A stretch of DNA of 64,000 bases from Lepiota brunneoincarnata. Taxonomy: Eukaryota > Basidiomycota > Agaricomycetes > Agaricales > Agaricaceae. Position numbers and translations under genes: made by a program. The stretch lies in assembly GCA_023014365.1 (NCBI GenBank), contig JAEBUN010000004.1, forward strand, positions 868,001 through 932,000, in the 5' to 3' direction. The notes below the pieces were generated by a model. The model was given only the letters and a program-made list of their open reading frames with translations. It was not told where the DNA came from and made no database searches. Positions 34,242-44,819 of this stretch are shown here, one piece after another. Positions within the stretch are counted from its first letter, which is position 1. Each line of letters opens with the position of its first letter.

Positions 34242-36190
34242 TTAAGCTGCGGCGCCGGTTTCGGCTTTCTCGGAAACGGGTGCGAGATCGGGAGAATAAC
34301 CATCGTGCTTATGAGCCTCACGCGCGCCAACATCACTGTAGCCATGACGGTCGCCGGCTGCGACTGGGGCACTGGCGTTCGAGAAAGACTTTTCACTGTC
34401 GTAAGGGATGAAGGGGGCGGCAGTAAAGTCACGACGGAGCTCAATGTAATCGGTGGCAAATTCGCCATGCTTGCATAACAGAGTTAATGATGACGTCGGA
34501 AGGGTCAAACGGCTTAAACTTACCTCGATCTCGTCCATCCCCACAGCCTCGCTGGCAGGGCCCGCTCTAAGGTTAAGGCCAGGGATAGTATCGATGCCCT
34601 TTGCGATAAGGGCGGTCACGAAAAATGTGTAGGCGGATGTCGCAAGGACATAGCAAATCTGCTTGTAAAGCAAAGACCAGTTCTTATTCATGAACCCTCC
34701 GGCGATTGTGGTGCTGACGCCGTCCAGGGCAATAATGTCCGAGTCAGCAAAGAAGGCGATGAGTATCAGACCGACGATGCCGCCAATAGCGTGCTCGGCG
34801 AATAGATCAAGAGCATCATCGATGCGGACAAGGTGCTTAACTTGAGGGATAGGGATTAGGGGATTAATTTAACTGGAGTATAATTGATAGGGAACATACT
34901 TTTGGTGCCAAAATTACAAAGAGCTCCGGAAAGGATACCTGTGACGACAGATGACCAAGGGTGGAGATAGCCTGAAGAGGGGGTGGCAGCAACGAGGCCG
35001 GCGATGGTGCCAGAGCAAAAACCGACCATAGTCCAGCGACGTTCATATCGGTAATCGAGCAAACACCAGACTATCCCACCAAGAGCAGCGGCCAGCATAG
35101 AGTTCCATATCGCGACCACTGCGCGGAGGTTCGCACCAAATGCACTGCCCCCATTGAAACCTAACCAGCCGAACCAGAGCATGGAAGCTGTCAAAATTAA
35201 TTATGTGAGTGTACCATGTCAGAGGCTATCGAAACTGAGAGGCTGGTTTCACCCACTTCCAAGAACGACTAGAGACACGTTGTGGGGTCGGAAATTTAAT
35301 AACTCCTTCTCCTGTCTGCGGCCCAAAACCCAAGAGTAAGCGAGACCGGCCATGCCACTCCCAATCTCGACAGGCCCGCCACCTGTTTCACCCGCGCGAA
35401 TAACGTGAGCACCAAAAATAGATCAATACAAAAGGAAGCTAGGTGCCCACCAGCAAAGTCCAGGACACCCCATTTCATGGCCCAACCATTTGCTCCCCAG
35501 ATCCAATATGCCAGTGGGCAGTAAACCAGTGTCATCCAGCAGAAGATAAAGACCATAGCTGGAAAGACGCGCCCACGTTCTGCGATACCACCCATTAGGA
35601 TACCTGCCGTAACACAACCAAATTCCATTTGGAAAAAGCTGTAGAGGATAGCGGGGATCAAGGGGGATCCAGGGGAGGGGTCGCCCAATACCCTCATGAG
35701 ACCAAAGTGGCTTAGATTGCCAATGAATCCACTGTTTGCCGAGGCAGAAAATGCGAGCGAATAGCCCCAGAAGAACCATTGGAAGATAACAACTGCATTG
35801 CTTGCAGTGACACCCCAGATGAGGGAGACTAGAATCAACTTTGGGTAAGCATAATCCTACGTTTCACATGTTACGTACGGGCATTCTTGCGCCGGGAAAG
35901 GCCAGAGTAAAGGAAAGCTAGGAACAAGGATGAGGAGTGTTGTTCTTGGGCAGGGGCGATGAAAGCTTGCCTAGTCCTGGAACCATAAAAAATACCATGG
36001 CACCGGCAATTGCGATGAACGATAAGTCGCCACGATCATATCTGGCGACCCTTTGAGCTCGAAAGCGTCGCAGAAACTGAGGGGTCCGAAGGACTTACTG
36101 AACGGCTTCAGCACCGTAAAGCATCAGTTGGGATTCTCAAGTAGATCTCTCACGAGCTGACTTACGACGTGTAGGCTGCGTTGAATCCAT
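34242..36190 (-). CDS. Ammonium transporter, Mep/Amt family
   Basis: Start ATG at 36190. The protein continues EAVQYDRGDLSFIAIAGAM, FFMVPGLAFLYSGLSRRKNA, SLIWGVTASNAVVIFQWFFW, MEFGCVTAGILMGGIAERGR and VLDFAGGGPVEIGSGMAGLA. Next come LLWFGWLGFNGGSAFGANL, the second pore His in EHAIGGIVGL, and a polar C-terminal tail ending EKAETGAAA at 34242. The first pore position, His in most Amt proteins (PVHI), is Glu here (PVEI). This is known for the yeast Mep1/Mep3 type, in contrast to Mep2. Ammonium uptake at the plasma membrane is inferred. One intron (35918-35970) has a GC donor. A CRE/E-box composite lies about 200 bases upstream. Confidence 0.93.
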
Positions 36191-37409
36191 ATGACAACTT
36201 TGGCGTCGAGTACAACGTAGGGCGTCAACGAAGGGAAGGATCAATGTTGGGGGTAGCAAAAAAAAGAGAGTCCGAGCGGGTCATTGGGTTTAAAACGGTT
36301 GCGACCGGCTGGGGCACCATACAGCGCGTGAGTTTCAGGGCGCTTCGACATAAACGGGAGTGCCCAGCCCGCGCGATAATGGCAGTGACGTCACGTGCAC
36401 GGCTGGAACGATTGAGCAGGTTTTATCTCAAGAGCTGCACCTCGACAAGGGGCGAGAGTTGGCCTCATATACTCGCGAATCACATCACAAATCAGTCCTC
36501 GAAGTGCCAGTTTGAAGCAGAACAGACACTAGGCTCTAGGTTTATTTTCTGAAATCCAACCAGGCAGAGAGATAAGGACTTGACAGTTTGGACCAAGTCT
36601 TCCGCCGAGCACATGTCAACAGAGATAAGTGCGCACAGGGTCATACGAAGTCAGCAACAAGGACCCTTTTCCAGTCACGGGACCCTATCGGACCAATCAC
36701 ATCGCGTATTAGACTAGATTGTGGCTATGGCAAAGATAAGGCTTCACAGGTAATATGCTAACCGGCCCCATCGCCCGGTTCGGCCTAGCACAGGAACGAA
36801 ATTCACACTGGGATTCTGCTATGGTGTGGGAGAAAAGCCGTCTAGAGTTGTCGCTCGGGTACAAATACGGAGCGCGACCGACATCTGCAAGGCGCGAACA
36901 CGAAAATAATAGAATCGGCCGATTATTCCGTAACCTAGTCACCAGGGAATCGATCCAAGGTCTTTGCTGCACGCCCATTGTTGGATCATCAGCATAGTTG
37001 TTGTTACCGGGTCTGTTTGGATCAACAGGAATCCACGATTCAGTCCGTCACTCCAAACCTCCAATGGGGCTAGGAAGGCAGACCACAGAAAATCCTACCC
37101 ATTCAGGAAAGCAAATCTTGCGCGCTTCCATTTGAAGACGCCAGTTCTCAGCCCATCAATCTAGTGGGTTCCTGAGGTGATTTTACTCCCATGTCTTAGC
37201 AGTAATTGTTTATACCCGTTTGCCAAGTCGGGCCAAAGCACCCTGTGAGAGAAATGGGACTAAAGTGTAGGTACTTGGTAGGTCTGGGATAGAACTTTGC
37301 TCAACTATAAGAACCCCACGAGGCTTCTTGCCAGCCTCCGTACCCTCGACCAGCCGATCTTCAAAGCCAGTAGCAGCTGCTGTGTCTCACACCTCCAATC
37401 GCGATCAGC
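36191..37409. other. Long intergenic region upstream of the ammonium transporter
   Basis: About 1.2 kb without a recognisable gene. The proximal part is the likely promoter of the ammonium transporter and holds TGACGTCACGTG at 36386-36397. Short open frames occur but show no family pattern or splice support. Confidence 0.45.
36386..36397. promoter_or_regulatory. Overlapping CRE (TGACGTCA) and E-box (CACGTG)
   Basis: TGACGTCA at 36386-36393 shares two bases with CACGTG at 36392-36397. They lie about 200 bases upstream of the ammonium transporter start. Such palindromes bind bZIP (CRE/ATF-like) and bHLH factors in fungi. Their function here is inference. Confidence 0.45.
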
Positions 37410-37703
37410 ATGCCTTCCCAAGCTAGTGAAAGCTCTGTATGTACCCTTCTCCATGTCTAGTCTGACCCTATATTCGTAACATGTCCCTGGCCACTGTAGG
37501 TACGCCAGCTGCACCGCGCGGTCCCGACCATGCAATCCTTCCGTGTTCAGGCATTCCGGAGCCTTGATTTTGTGGGTAGTAACAGCCGGTTCATATTCGG
37601 GCAGTTCTCACAGTTGCCCCCACAGCAAATCAAGTTTGACGACAAGGAACTGGCTAACGATAAGGTAGAATTCCTTTTTTTGAACTCTATCCAGCGGTGT
37701 TGA
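37410..37703 (+). CDS. Small hypothetical two-exon gene
   Basis: An ATG at 37410 gives MPSQASESS, a GTATGT donor at 37437 and an acceptor ending at 37499. The second exon then reads VRQLHRAVPTMQSFRVQAFR, SLDFVGSNSRFIFGQ and IKFDDKELANDK. It either ends at TGA 37701-37703 or splices on at GTAGAA (37665) into a basic tail. The splice sites are good and the amino-acid mix is ordinary, but I recognise no family. The Arg/Gln-rich N-terminus could be a mitochondrial presequence. This could also be chance. Confidence 0.3.
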
Positions 37704-38022
37704 AGCTGCGTCTTAGAAGAGAAGGAGCAAGGTGCTGGCGAAATTCAGCCGAAATTCCAATGCTGCGATAGCTCGAGCACCACCAGCACAGTGTCAGTAC
37801 GCATTCCTATGAGCAGGAGACAGGGGGTGACGGTGACGTGATGGCATTGGTAGTCATAGGCACATTTGTAAAATATAATGATTGTCATGAGCCGTTGTTA
37901 CTTTTGAATCTTGGAATCAATCGAGAAATCGGGAAAGAAGCATCGGAACCATGCTTGGGGGGCTAAAGATAGCCATGACAAACAAACAACAATGATCGGG
38001 CATGTGATCTGGGGGTACTTGG

Positions 38023-38811
38023 ATGCTTGCAGCAATGATGTTGCCTCCCGTCTTCTACCATGTCTTCCGCCTTCCACTCCCTTACACATCGGCTCTACAG
38101 CTCCAGGAATCCATCCACCAAGCCCAGCTAGCGCTTCGACGTACCAACACCCACAAAGACATCCTTCTCTTACTTCAGCACCGCCCAGTGTATACCACAG
38201 GCCGCCGCCAGACCCTATCATCTATCGAGGATGACCAACGACGCCTAACTCGCATGGGTGCAGACTTTGTCCTGGCATCCAGGGGGGGTCAGCTGACATA
38301 TCACGGTCCTGGTCAGATCGTGGGCTATCCGCTGTTGGATCTATCGCGCTATACACCCATCATGGGTGCCAGGGACTTTGTCTGTCGCATGCAAACAATG
38401 ATCGAGCGACATCTCCGAGAGGTTCATGGAATCCAACACACCCCATCAGAACACACTGGTGTCTTTCTTGATCCAACGACAAAGATAGCCAGCATTGGTG
38501 TACAAATCCGACACAGATTGACCTCCCATGGGTTTGCGTTCAATGTCACTCGAGAACCACTCGCGTGGTTTGATCAAGTGGTGGCGTGTGGACTGAACGA
38601 CGTTAAGGCGGGGAGTGTTGAGAGCGCTACCAAAGAGATGGTTGATGTGAACGACGAGATGCAGAGGCTGGTTGCTGCATTTGGCCGTTCGTATAAAAGA
38701 GAGATGATTGCGCTCGAGCTTGAAGAAGAGGGAGAGACCGGAGAGGCTATTCTTGCGATGGAAGACATGGCAATGGAGGCAGGATTATGGCCGGGGGAAC
38801 CGAGGCTGTGA
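38023..38811 (+). CDS. LIP2: Lipoyl(octanoyl) transferase
   Basis: An intronless frame of 262 residues. LipB-family motifs are in place: LLLQHRPVYTTGRR, RGGQLTYHGPGQIVGYPLLD, PSEHTGVFLDPTTKIASIGV (the Lys that helps bind the acyl group) and WFDQVVACGL, with the Cys of the ACGL motif as the acyl-thioester nucleophile. The enzyme moves octanoate from acyl carrier protein to the lipoyl domains of mitochondrial dehydrogenases and the glycine cleavage H protein. The N-terminus (MLAAMMLPPVFYHVFRLPLP) is short and only weakly like a mitochondrial presequence. Starts at 38035 or 38038 are also possible. Follows an unannotated stretch of ~300 bases on the same strand. Confidence 0.92.
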   Translation: MLAAMMLPPVFYHVFRLPLPYTSALQLQESIHQAQLALRRTNTHKDILLLLQHRPVYTTGRRQTLSSIEDDQRRLTRMGADFVLASRGGQLTYHGPGQIVGYPLLDLSRYTPIMGARDFVCRMQTMIERHLREVHGIQHTPSEHTGVFLDPTTKIASIGVQIRHRLTSHGFAFNVTREPLAWFDQVVACGLNDVKAGSVESATKEMVDVNDEMQRLVAAFGRSYKREMIALELEEEGETGEAILAMEDMAMEAGLWPGEPRL

Positions 38812-38988
38812 ATATTCTGTAGAAATCGGACTTAAGACATTCCTTTTTTTTTTTAAGTTTTAATGGGCGAGCGCCACAGCAGCACCTTAAAGCCCCTCGC
38901 GAGGACGATAGAGAGGGACCAACAACCTGGGGCTAGCGTCTAAGAATAGACACATCTGTCCCTGCACACAAACCACGACCAGCTTAAA

Positions 38989-39651
38989 ATGCGTTTCCTC
39001 GTCCTCGGCGCAACAGGCCCATGTGGGACCCTCCTGATCCGTGACATCCTCTCTACATATCCCTCCAGCACCATCGTGATTTATGCCCGAAGCCCTCACA
39101 AACTTCCCGCTGACCTCAACACCACCACCCACCCCACTCTCATCATCATCAAAGGCGAGCTCACCGACAAAGCAGGCATCGAGAAAGCGTTGGAAGGTGT
39201 CGATGTCGTTCTCTCCGCTCTTGGTCCTGTCTTTGGACAACCAGACGACACACCTCTAGCCAGAGGCTACGAGCTCGTCGTCGACGCCATGCGCAAGTTG
39301 GGCGTCAAGCGTCTCATTGCCCTCGGTACCTCATCGATTGTAGATCCTGCAGACAAGTTTAGTGTCGCATATTCTTTCATGATTGGTGTCGTCAAGACAG
39401 GTGCCAGGTCGGCATACCGAGATATCGTCGCCGTCGGTCGAGTCATCCGCGAAAAAGGCCACGACTTGGATTGGACGATTGTCAGGGTTCCCATCTTGAC
39501 AAATCGAGACAGCACCGCAATCATTGCCGGTTATGTGGGCGATGGCTCAGTTGGGACGACCCTACCTCGAAGGGCTTTCGCTGCGTTCGTCATCGAAGAA
39601 ATCAAAAATCGACAATGGGTCAAGAAGGCCCCCTTAATAACAGCTCCCTAA
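38989..39651 (+). CDS. NAD(P)-binding protein, NmrA/atypical SDR-like
   Basis: A single exon of 220 residues. It begins MRFLVLGATGPCGTLLIRDI, the Rossmann GATGxxG dinucleotide-binding motif, followed by VIYARSPHKLP, GELTDKAGIEKALEGVDVVL and KRLIALGTSSIVD, then WTIVRVPILT. No classical Tyr-X3-Lys active site was seen, so it fits the atypical SDR / NmrA-like group. This group includes reductases and redox sensors, and the substrate cannot be told. The start ATG follows the LIP2 gene by 177 bases on the same strand. Convergent with ATP11. Confidence 0.85.
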   Translation: MRFLVLGATGPCGTLLIRDILSTYPSSTIVIYARSPHKLPADLNTTTHPTLIIIKGELTDKAGIEKALEGVDVVLSALGPVFGQPDDTPLARGYELVVDAMRKLGVKRLIALGTSSIVDPADKFSVAYSFMIGVVKTGARSAYRDIVAVGRVIREKGHDLDWTIVRVPILTNRDSTAIIAGYVGDGSVGTTLPRRAFAAFVIEEIKNRQWVKKAPLITAP

Positions 39652-39795
39652 CACTGCCGCCCACCCCTTGACCGGAATATATAGTGTGACCAGTGATCTT
39701 TGTACCTTAAGCTATACACAAAATACCATCCTGGGTTCACACGATCGCTCTCATAGAACGGTCCTACGTCAACTGATTGTCATGCGGATTTGCAA

Positions 39796-40986
39796 TCAAA
39801 TGCCCCACTCTGTGGCCTTTAACAGATCTTGCCATTTAAAGTCCTCGGGCTTCTCATGGAAAACCTTCAACAACCCCTCTCCTTCACTTTCACCATTTCC
39901 CCATAAGTAGAATCTTTGAATAGCCACCGAAAGCTGTTGCGCATCCTCTTGGCTCAGCATGTAGTTCCCACTCGTTCCAGAGCCGGGGGTTATTTCCCCA
40001 CGCAGCAGTACTAGTCCGTGTGTATGGGCGAGATCGGTATAGTTCGTGAGTACGAGGTATGGTGTTGCGAACGTGCTCCGTAGTCTATATTCTTCCAATG
40101 ATGTGAAAAGGACCGTTGAGATTCTGGGATTCGGATTTTCGGACGAAGGGGATATGACGAAGGGATCTTCGTTGGCAGCCGGAACGGGTGGAGCATCGTG
40201 GAAATCCCACTGTAGGAGATAGAACTCGTATGAGCTCTCCTTTCCGCCCTCCACAGACATCGTCTCTGCGTTCTTTGGACGGCGGATGGGGACAACAAAG
40301 GTAGGGTACCTTTCTGCCACGGCTGCCATCTTTTGATACAATTCTAGAGGGATGGCAGCGCAGAGGTATCCGCGACCTGTTCCCCCGGAGCGTGACATAT
40401 GGTACGCGTTCCATAACTGGGTAACTTGGTCGGAAGTATGAGGAGTGGAGAGCACCCGCGATATGTTGAGAATGCTCGATAAAGGCTATGATGACGATGG
40501 TCTTTCATCGGCCTATCCTCCGAACATGGAATAGGGCTCACCTTGACCGGAGAACTGTCCTTCCTCAACTTGTCATGCACATGCGCTGGGCCAGGTGATG
40601 ATGTCGGCTTGTCGGACGACACTTGTTGCGTCTTATTTTGGGCGGCGAGCACGGCCTCCCGCTGTTCCCTCCGACGGCGTGATTCTTCTTCTTGTTGCTG
40701 TTGTGCCTTCTCCCTGAGCTCTTTCACACTCAGCCCCTTCCTGCACAGCGTCGCGATGGCGAGCATTCGCGAACAAATCTTTTTTCAACAACTCTATTGT
40801 CAATCGAGATCCTCAAGTGACTGGAACTCACTCGGCCGCTAGCTGGGACAGCTTGCCTGCATACTTGGTCTCATAGTCGGCTTTGACGGCATAGCGACGA
40901 GCGACGGTATTCACAGAGCCACATGCTCTACTGAATGCGCGCGGTTGATATAAACAGGACCCGTGAACGGCGAGCCGGCCATACAT
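39796..40986 (-). CDS. ATP11: ATP11, mitochondrial F1-ATPase assembly chaperone
   Basis: Start ATG at 40986 (MYGRLAVHGSCLYQPRAFSR), an Arg-rich N-terminus without acidic residues, typical of a mitochondrial presequence. It continues YAVKADYETKYAGKLSQLAA, then after an intron GLSVKELREKAQQQQEEESR, a coiled, charged segment. The conserved ATP11 core follows: PLSSILNISRVL, QVTQLWNAYHMSR, CAAIPLELYQKM, YPTFVVPIRR, EFYLLQWDFHDA, TVLFTSLEEYRLR, PYLVLTNYTDLAHTHGLVLL and RGEITPG. It ends LLKATEWGI. Atp11 binds free F1 beta subunits in the matrix and prevents their aggregation before assembly with alpha. Length and motif order are as expected. Confidence 0.93.
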
Positions 40987-41113
40987 AGTTGAGGAGAAAA
41001 GAGAGGACTGTTCAAGCCCCCGCGTTGTTTGAACTTGTTGTACCTAGCCGCTGTTGAGCGGAGGAATATTACAGTAAGTCAAGTACAGTATGTACATTGT
41101 GTCTTCTCAACTG

Positions 41114-41610
41114 CTACTTGGTAAGCTCCTGCTCAAGATCTTTCTTAGCCTTATGTGCGCCTTCCGTTGCCTGGCGGCCATGCACAATCAATATAACAAG
41201 CTCCCAAACAAGGTAATCACACAATACCTGGTCAGCCTTCCTCTCAACATACTCCTTGCCCTCTTCGACATTTTCCTGTGTGCTCCCTGAAAACATGGTG
41301 AAGATATTTTCGTTTATTCTTGGAAAGATACGAACCCAACTTCTCTTTTGTTGCGTGTGTAACCTTTTCCCCTGTGTCAATGGCAGAAGCCAGACCCTGG
41401 CCGACTTTTATGTTGACCTGAGCGCGACGGTCAGTGCGCACGACCTTGAGTGACTTTAGCACTCCCAATGACCTTGTTTCCCAGATCCTTTACTTTCTTC
41501 CCCATCGCCTCCCTTGTCAATGGGGTACCGTGGAATTGTCTTACCATGGTAGGGCCCATGGCACGGGCGGTAAGTGCAGATGATGAACGACTAGCGACGC
41601 GGGTAAACAT
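41114..41610 (-). CDS. Small mitochondrial LEA-like protein
   Basis: Start ATG at 41610: MFTRVASRSSSALTARAMGP then VRQFHGTPLTREAMG, a basic, Ser/Arg-rich presequence with a likely cleavage near RQFHGT. The mature part is hydrophilic and helical with repeating Lys/Glu/Ala/Thr: KKVKDLGNK, VNIKVGQGLASAIDTGEKVT, HATKEKLG, TQENVEEGKEYVERKADQ and ATEGAHKAKKDLEQELTK. This resembles group 3 LEA-like proteins, which protect membranes and proteins in stress. Four exons join cleanly. The exact family is not certain. The promoter holds both a CRE and an E-box. Confidence 0.65.
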
Positions 41611-41720
41611 GTTCAGTGTTAAGCGCAAGGCAAATTTGTATGGTGAGGATATGGATAGAGTAAGAGACGTCCTCTCAGAAATACTTTGCAGTTGTATTTT
41701 TTGTGGGACTGCGTTGGATA

Positions 41721-41759
41721 TGACGTCAGTGGGGGGGCGGAAGGGAGGAGCATCACGTG
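41721..41759. promoter_or_regulatory. CRE (TGACGTCA) and E-box (CACGTG) pair
   Basis: TGACGTCA at 41721-41728 and CACGTG at 41754-41759 lie 110-150 bases upstream of the small mitochondrial gene that starts at 41610. The same two elements occur, overlapping, before the ammonium transporter. Binding is inferred, not shown. Confidence 0.4.
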
Positions 41760-41891
41760 CATCCCGGTACCAATCCATCTTGTTATACGGTGTTTCAGTT
41801 CAGTCAGACCAAGCAACGGACTCTCAGTGGTCGATCAGAACAGAGCGCAATGCGTGTGTATATACATAGGTCTTCTGCCGTTCTTAATAGC

Positions 41892-42841
41892 TTAGCCCAC
41901 CCTGAGAAAGCTTTGCTGTGATCTTGTCCATCGTTGGTGAGATCTCCACCGACGATAGCAGAGCCAAAAGAAGCCAAGAGCAATAATCCCTCCCAACGCA
42001 CCCAAAACCCCACCGACGATCGCACCAGCTGGTGTAGAATGGTGAGGCGAGGTTGCGGTGCTATTGTTATCATACCTGGGACGGAAATCACTGAGAAGCG
42101 AGGTCAACAGGGGATGGAGGACCTACGAATAAATGATGTAATCTAGTAACAGCAGTGACTTTCTGCCACCTTTATGCCCGTTCTGGATCTTTAGTTCATG
42201 TGTTCCAGGGGGCAAGGACACGTTCGAGAAGACAGGGACGTTATATATGTAGCCGGGGGTCCCAGGTGCATCCTTGATGAACGTACCTGCGATATCTCCG
42301 TCGACGTAGAATGTCATATCGCTGTCACCGGTCGGGGATGTTCTGGTGTTTGCCAGGATGCAGTAAACATAAATAGCGGTCCCTGGACACGAGTTGAGAG
42401 ACGCAAGTGTCATCAACATATGACTGGGCAGCTGACCATTGAACGTAAACTCAGCGAAGAGTGGCTGGTCTGGAACTTGGTTGCTTCCAGACAGAGAATT
42501 GAACTATGCGACAAGCCGTCAACGCAAAGACACAGAGCAACAAACCACAGAATCATATAGCCTACCGTACTGTCGTGCCAGGTTGATTCATGTACGAAAG
42601 ACCTATCGGGACTCGCCGTACAGTCGGTGCACTCTTGTCCAACATTCCATCCGAAGCCTATGTCAGGTATATACAAAATCGAACGACCCGTCAAAGGATT
42701 AGGTTCCGAATCATCCACCGTAGCGTTGACCAGCTCCGCGCTGATCTTCAGTGAGAGTGTGAGAAGATATAAGCTAAGGAAAGGCAAGATCGGCCGTGAT
42801 CTATGCAAGCAACCTGGCAAAGGCTTGAGCAGTAATGTCAT
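41892..42841 (-). CDS. Single-pass surface protein with beta-sandwich-like ectodomain
   Basis: A start at 42841 (MTLLLKPLPGCLHRSRPILP) gives a signal peptide with core LPFLSLYLLTLSLKISA; an upstream in-frame ATG at 42916 is possible. The ectodomain reads ELVNATVDDSEPNPLTGRSI, WNVGQECTDCTASPD, STWHDSTV, FAEFTFNG, TAIYVYCILAN, DMTFYVDGDIAGTF, PGTHELKIQN and LLLDYIIYS. This pattern is common in Agaricomycete membrane proteins and suggests a carbohydrate-binding-like beta-sandwich. After a Ser/Thr-rich stalk come one TM helix (GAIVGGVLGALGGIIALGFF) and a very short basic tail (YRRWRSHQRW...) that ends at 41892. Function unknown. It lies next to another single-pass protein gene on the same strand. 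Confidence 0.75.
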
Positions 42842-43332
42842 TTGCTTGACGGAAATTGAATGGCAGGTGCTGTCTGATGGTGACGGATGGTAGCAGGAGG
42901 TCAAAGGCTGCTGCAAGTATGAAAACCATGAAGGTGGCAGAAATAGCCATCATGCAACGAACAGATCTGTTACCAATGCCAAATATAAATACATGATATC
43001 AAGACCCAAAACTCTAATGATCCTTCGGGAATTGTTTTCAATCAGTATTAAGTACAGCCCGTTGATCGGTACTTGACTTTTGGCTGATAACAGTTTATGT
43101 CTCAGGGAACAGAGAGTGCTGTTCTTTATAGGGTAGGGCCATCCAGGGAGGGAAGTTTGTAAACTCTACACGTTCGTCGCACAGAATGCGGATATTTTGG
43201 ATGGAAGCGGGATTAGTGTAATGTAATAGGTCCAGTAATGCAAGAGCGGTGCATCCGGGGTTCAACTTGACTGTCATCTTCCCTTGTTGTTGGGTGCCGG
43301 GTTGGGGCGTCTGATTGAGTGCATTGATCGAG
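42842..43332. other. Spacer between two surface-protein genes
   Basis: About 490 bases. The end nearest 42842 is the 5' flank of the downstream minus-strand gene and could include its alternative start at 42916. No other coding segment, repeat or RNA was recognised. Confidence 0.4.
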
Positions 43333-44655
43333 CTATATCCTCGTATGAGGGAGGCACATCCACGTCAGGAGGGAGGACCCCCTGCTCGCGTGCCGCCAAA
43401 AATGCTCGAAAATCTGATATGTCGGCCCGTCCATTGTAATAGGAGCAGCTTGACTTTGTTCTCGCAGCGCTGCTACAGATTCTTGAGATGTCCTGTGGGT
43501 ATCATGACTGCTGGGAATGTCGGATAAAGGGATGGACTCTGTGAAAGGCGGTCGCTCTTTCCGACTTGTCGCAGACCGAAGATATGTTCCACCAAATAAT
43601 CGAGAAGCTCTCGGCAATCTCTGAAGGAAGGGTCGGACCGTTTTGTTGCGACGCTGTCCTGCTCTCCTCCGTCTCCCACGACAGAAAAGCATAATGATTG
43701 TCAGGATGATCGCAGCTAGTACTCCCAGGGCGATACCAGCAATGACCCCTGCACGATCCGAACGGCGAACTTCGTCCATGGTCGGACTTGAAGTAGGGGT
43801 GGGCAGTTTGGGATCTAGGGAGGGGTCTGTTGATGGAGCCGGCGTGAATCCATCTGGCCTAGTTAACTTGTTTTGGTTATTTCTCTCAAAAACAAGAAAA
43901 ATGATTCGTACACCTTTCCAGTGACTGTAAACTGCACCATGTTAGTTCATGGCAGATGGTCGATCAAAAGCGTGCTTACATAGACAACATCGTTGGATGA
44001 GCCGCGCTGTTCAACGGGCGATAGAGGTGGTGCAAGGTTTTGCGTCCGCAAGATCGTAGAAAGCCGATAGATTCCGCCAGGCAAGCCACTAGTAACGTTG
44101 GCTTTCAACGCACCACCCACGGCAGGAGCGGTCATTGACCGAAAAAAGGTGAATTTCTTGGGATCTAGGGGTGTGGTCTGGGCAATCCCATTGACCTGCT
44201 CAATCACAAAGCTGGCATGCCCTTGAATCGTCCCATCCGCACTCAGGACCTGGGGAGCCGACAGATATGTTTCTTGCGAGTTTGTGATGAACCCAGCATG
44301 AAAGTTTTTAACAGCGAGTTCTACTGTAAATGTTTGGCCGGCCAATATGACATCTAGATGCTTGGGATTTGTGAATTTACACGACGGTATGAAGTCGGCC
44401 GAAGGCATGACACCCATTGGGGCGGGATTACACGAGCCACTGGTTATCTGCTGCCCGTTCGTAAGCGGAAGGTTCGGCGCCGTCAAGCAGAAGTTGATAA
44501 AATTGTTGGTCGAGGTTAAAGATGCGACTTGACCTGTGGGAGTGCATCATTAATGAATTTTGGGCGTCATTCAATTTGTGAATTCGTGATACCTTCTGCG
44601 GGCGCATCTTGTCCGTCACTAGCAAAACCACGTGCAACAACTTTCGAGTTCAAGG
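43333..44655 (-). CDS. Secreted-type ectodomain fused to TM helix and tail (5' exons unresolved)
   Basis: Readable exons give ARGFASDGQDAPAEG, QVASLTSTNNFINFCLTAPN, LPLTNGQQITSGSCNPAPMG, FIPSCKFTNPKHLDVILAGQ, FTVELAVKNFHAGFITN, GHASFVIEQVNG, FTFFRSMTAPAVGG and LPGGIYRLSTI, then SSNDVVYFTVTG. This ectodomain is a known Agaricomycete family, usually secreted and of unknown function. Here it continues into a Pro/Ser stalk, a TM helix (GVIAGIALGVLAAIILTIIM) and a basic cytoplasmic tail (RGRRRRAGQRR) of ~120 residues ending at 43333. The coding part upstream of 44655, with the signal peptide, could not be assembled; the phrase LNVQGDPQVSLSTKDDP at about 44690-44745 probably belongs to it. Confidence 0.65.
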
Positions 44656-44819
44656 CTGGCAGAGAGTTATTTCAGTGGTATGATTACACAATCAGGGATC
44701 GTCCTTCGTACTTAGTGAGACCTGCGGGTCGCCCTGAACATTCAGGTTATCCGGGTGTCCATAAAACCAAGATGTAGGTCCTCACTGAGTTTGACATCAG
44801 AATCCACGACTTGGTCACA

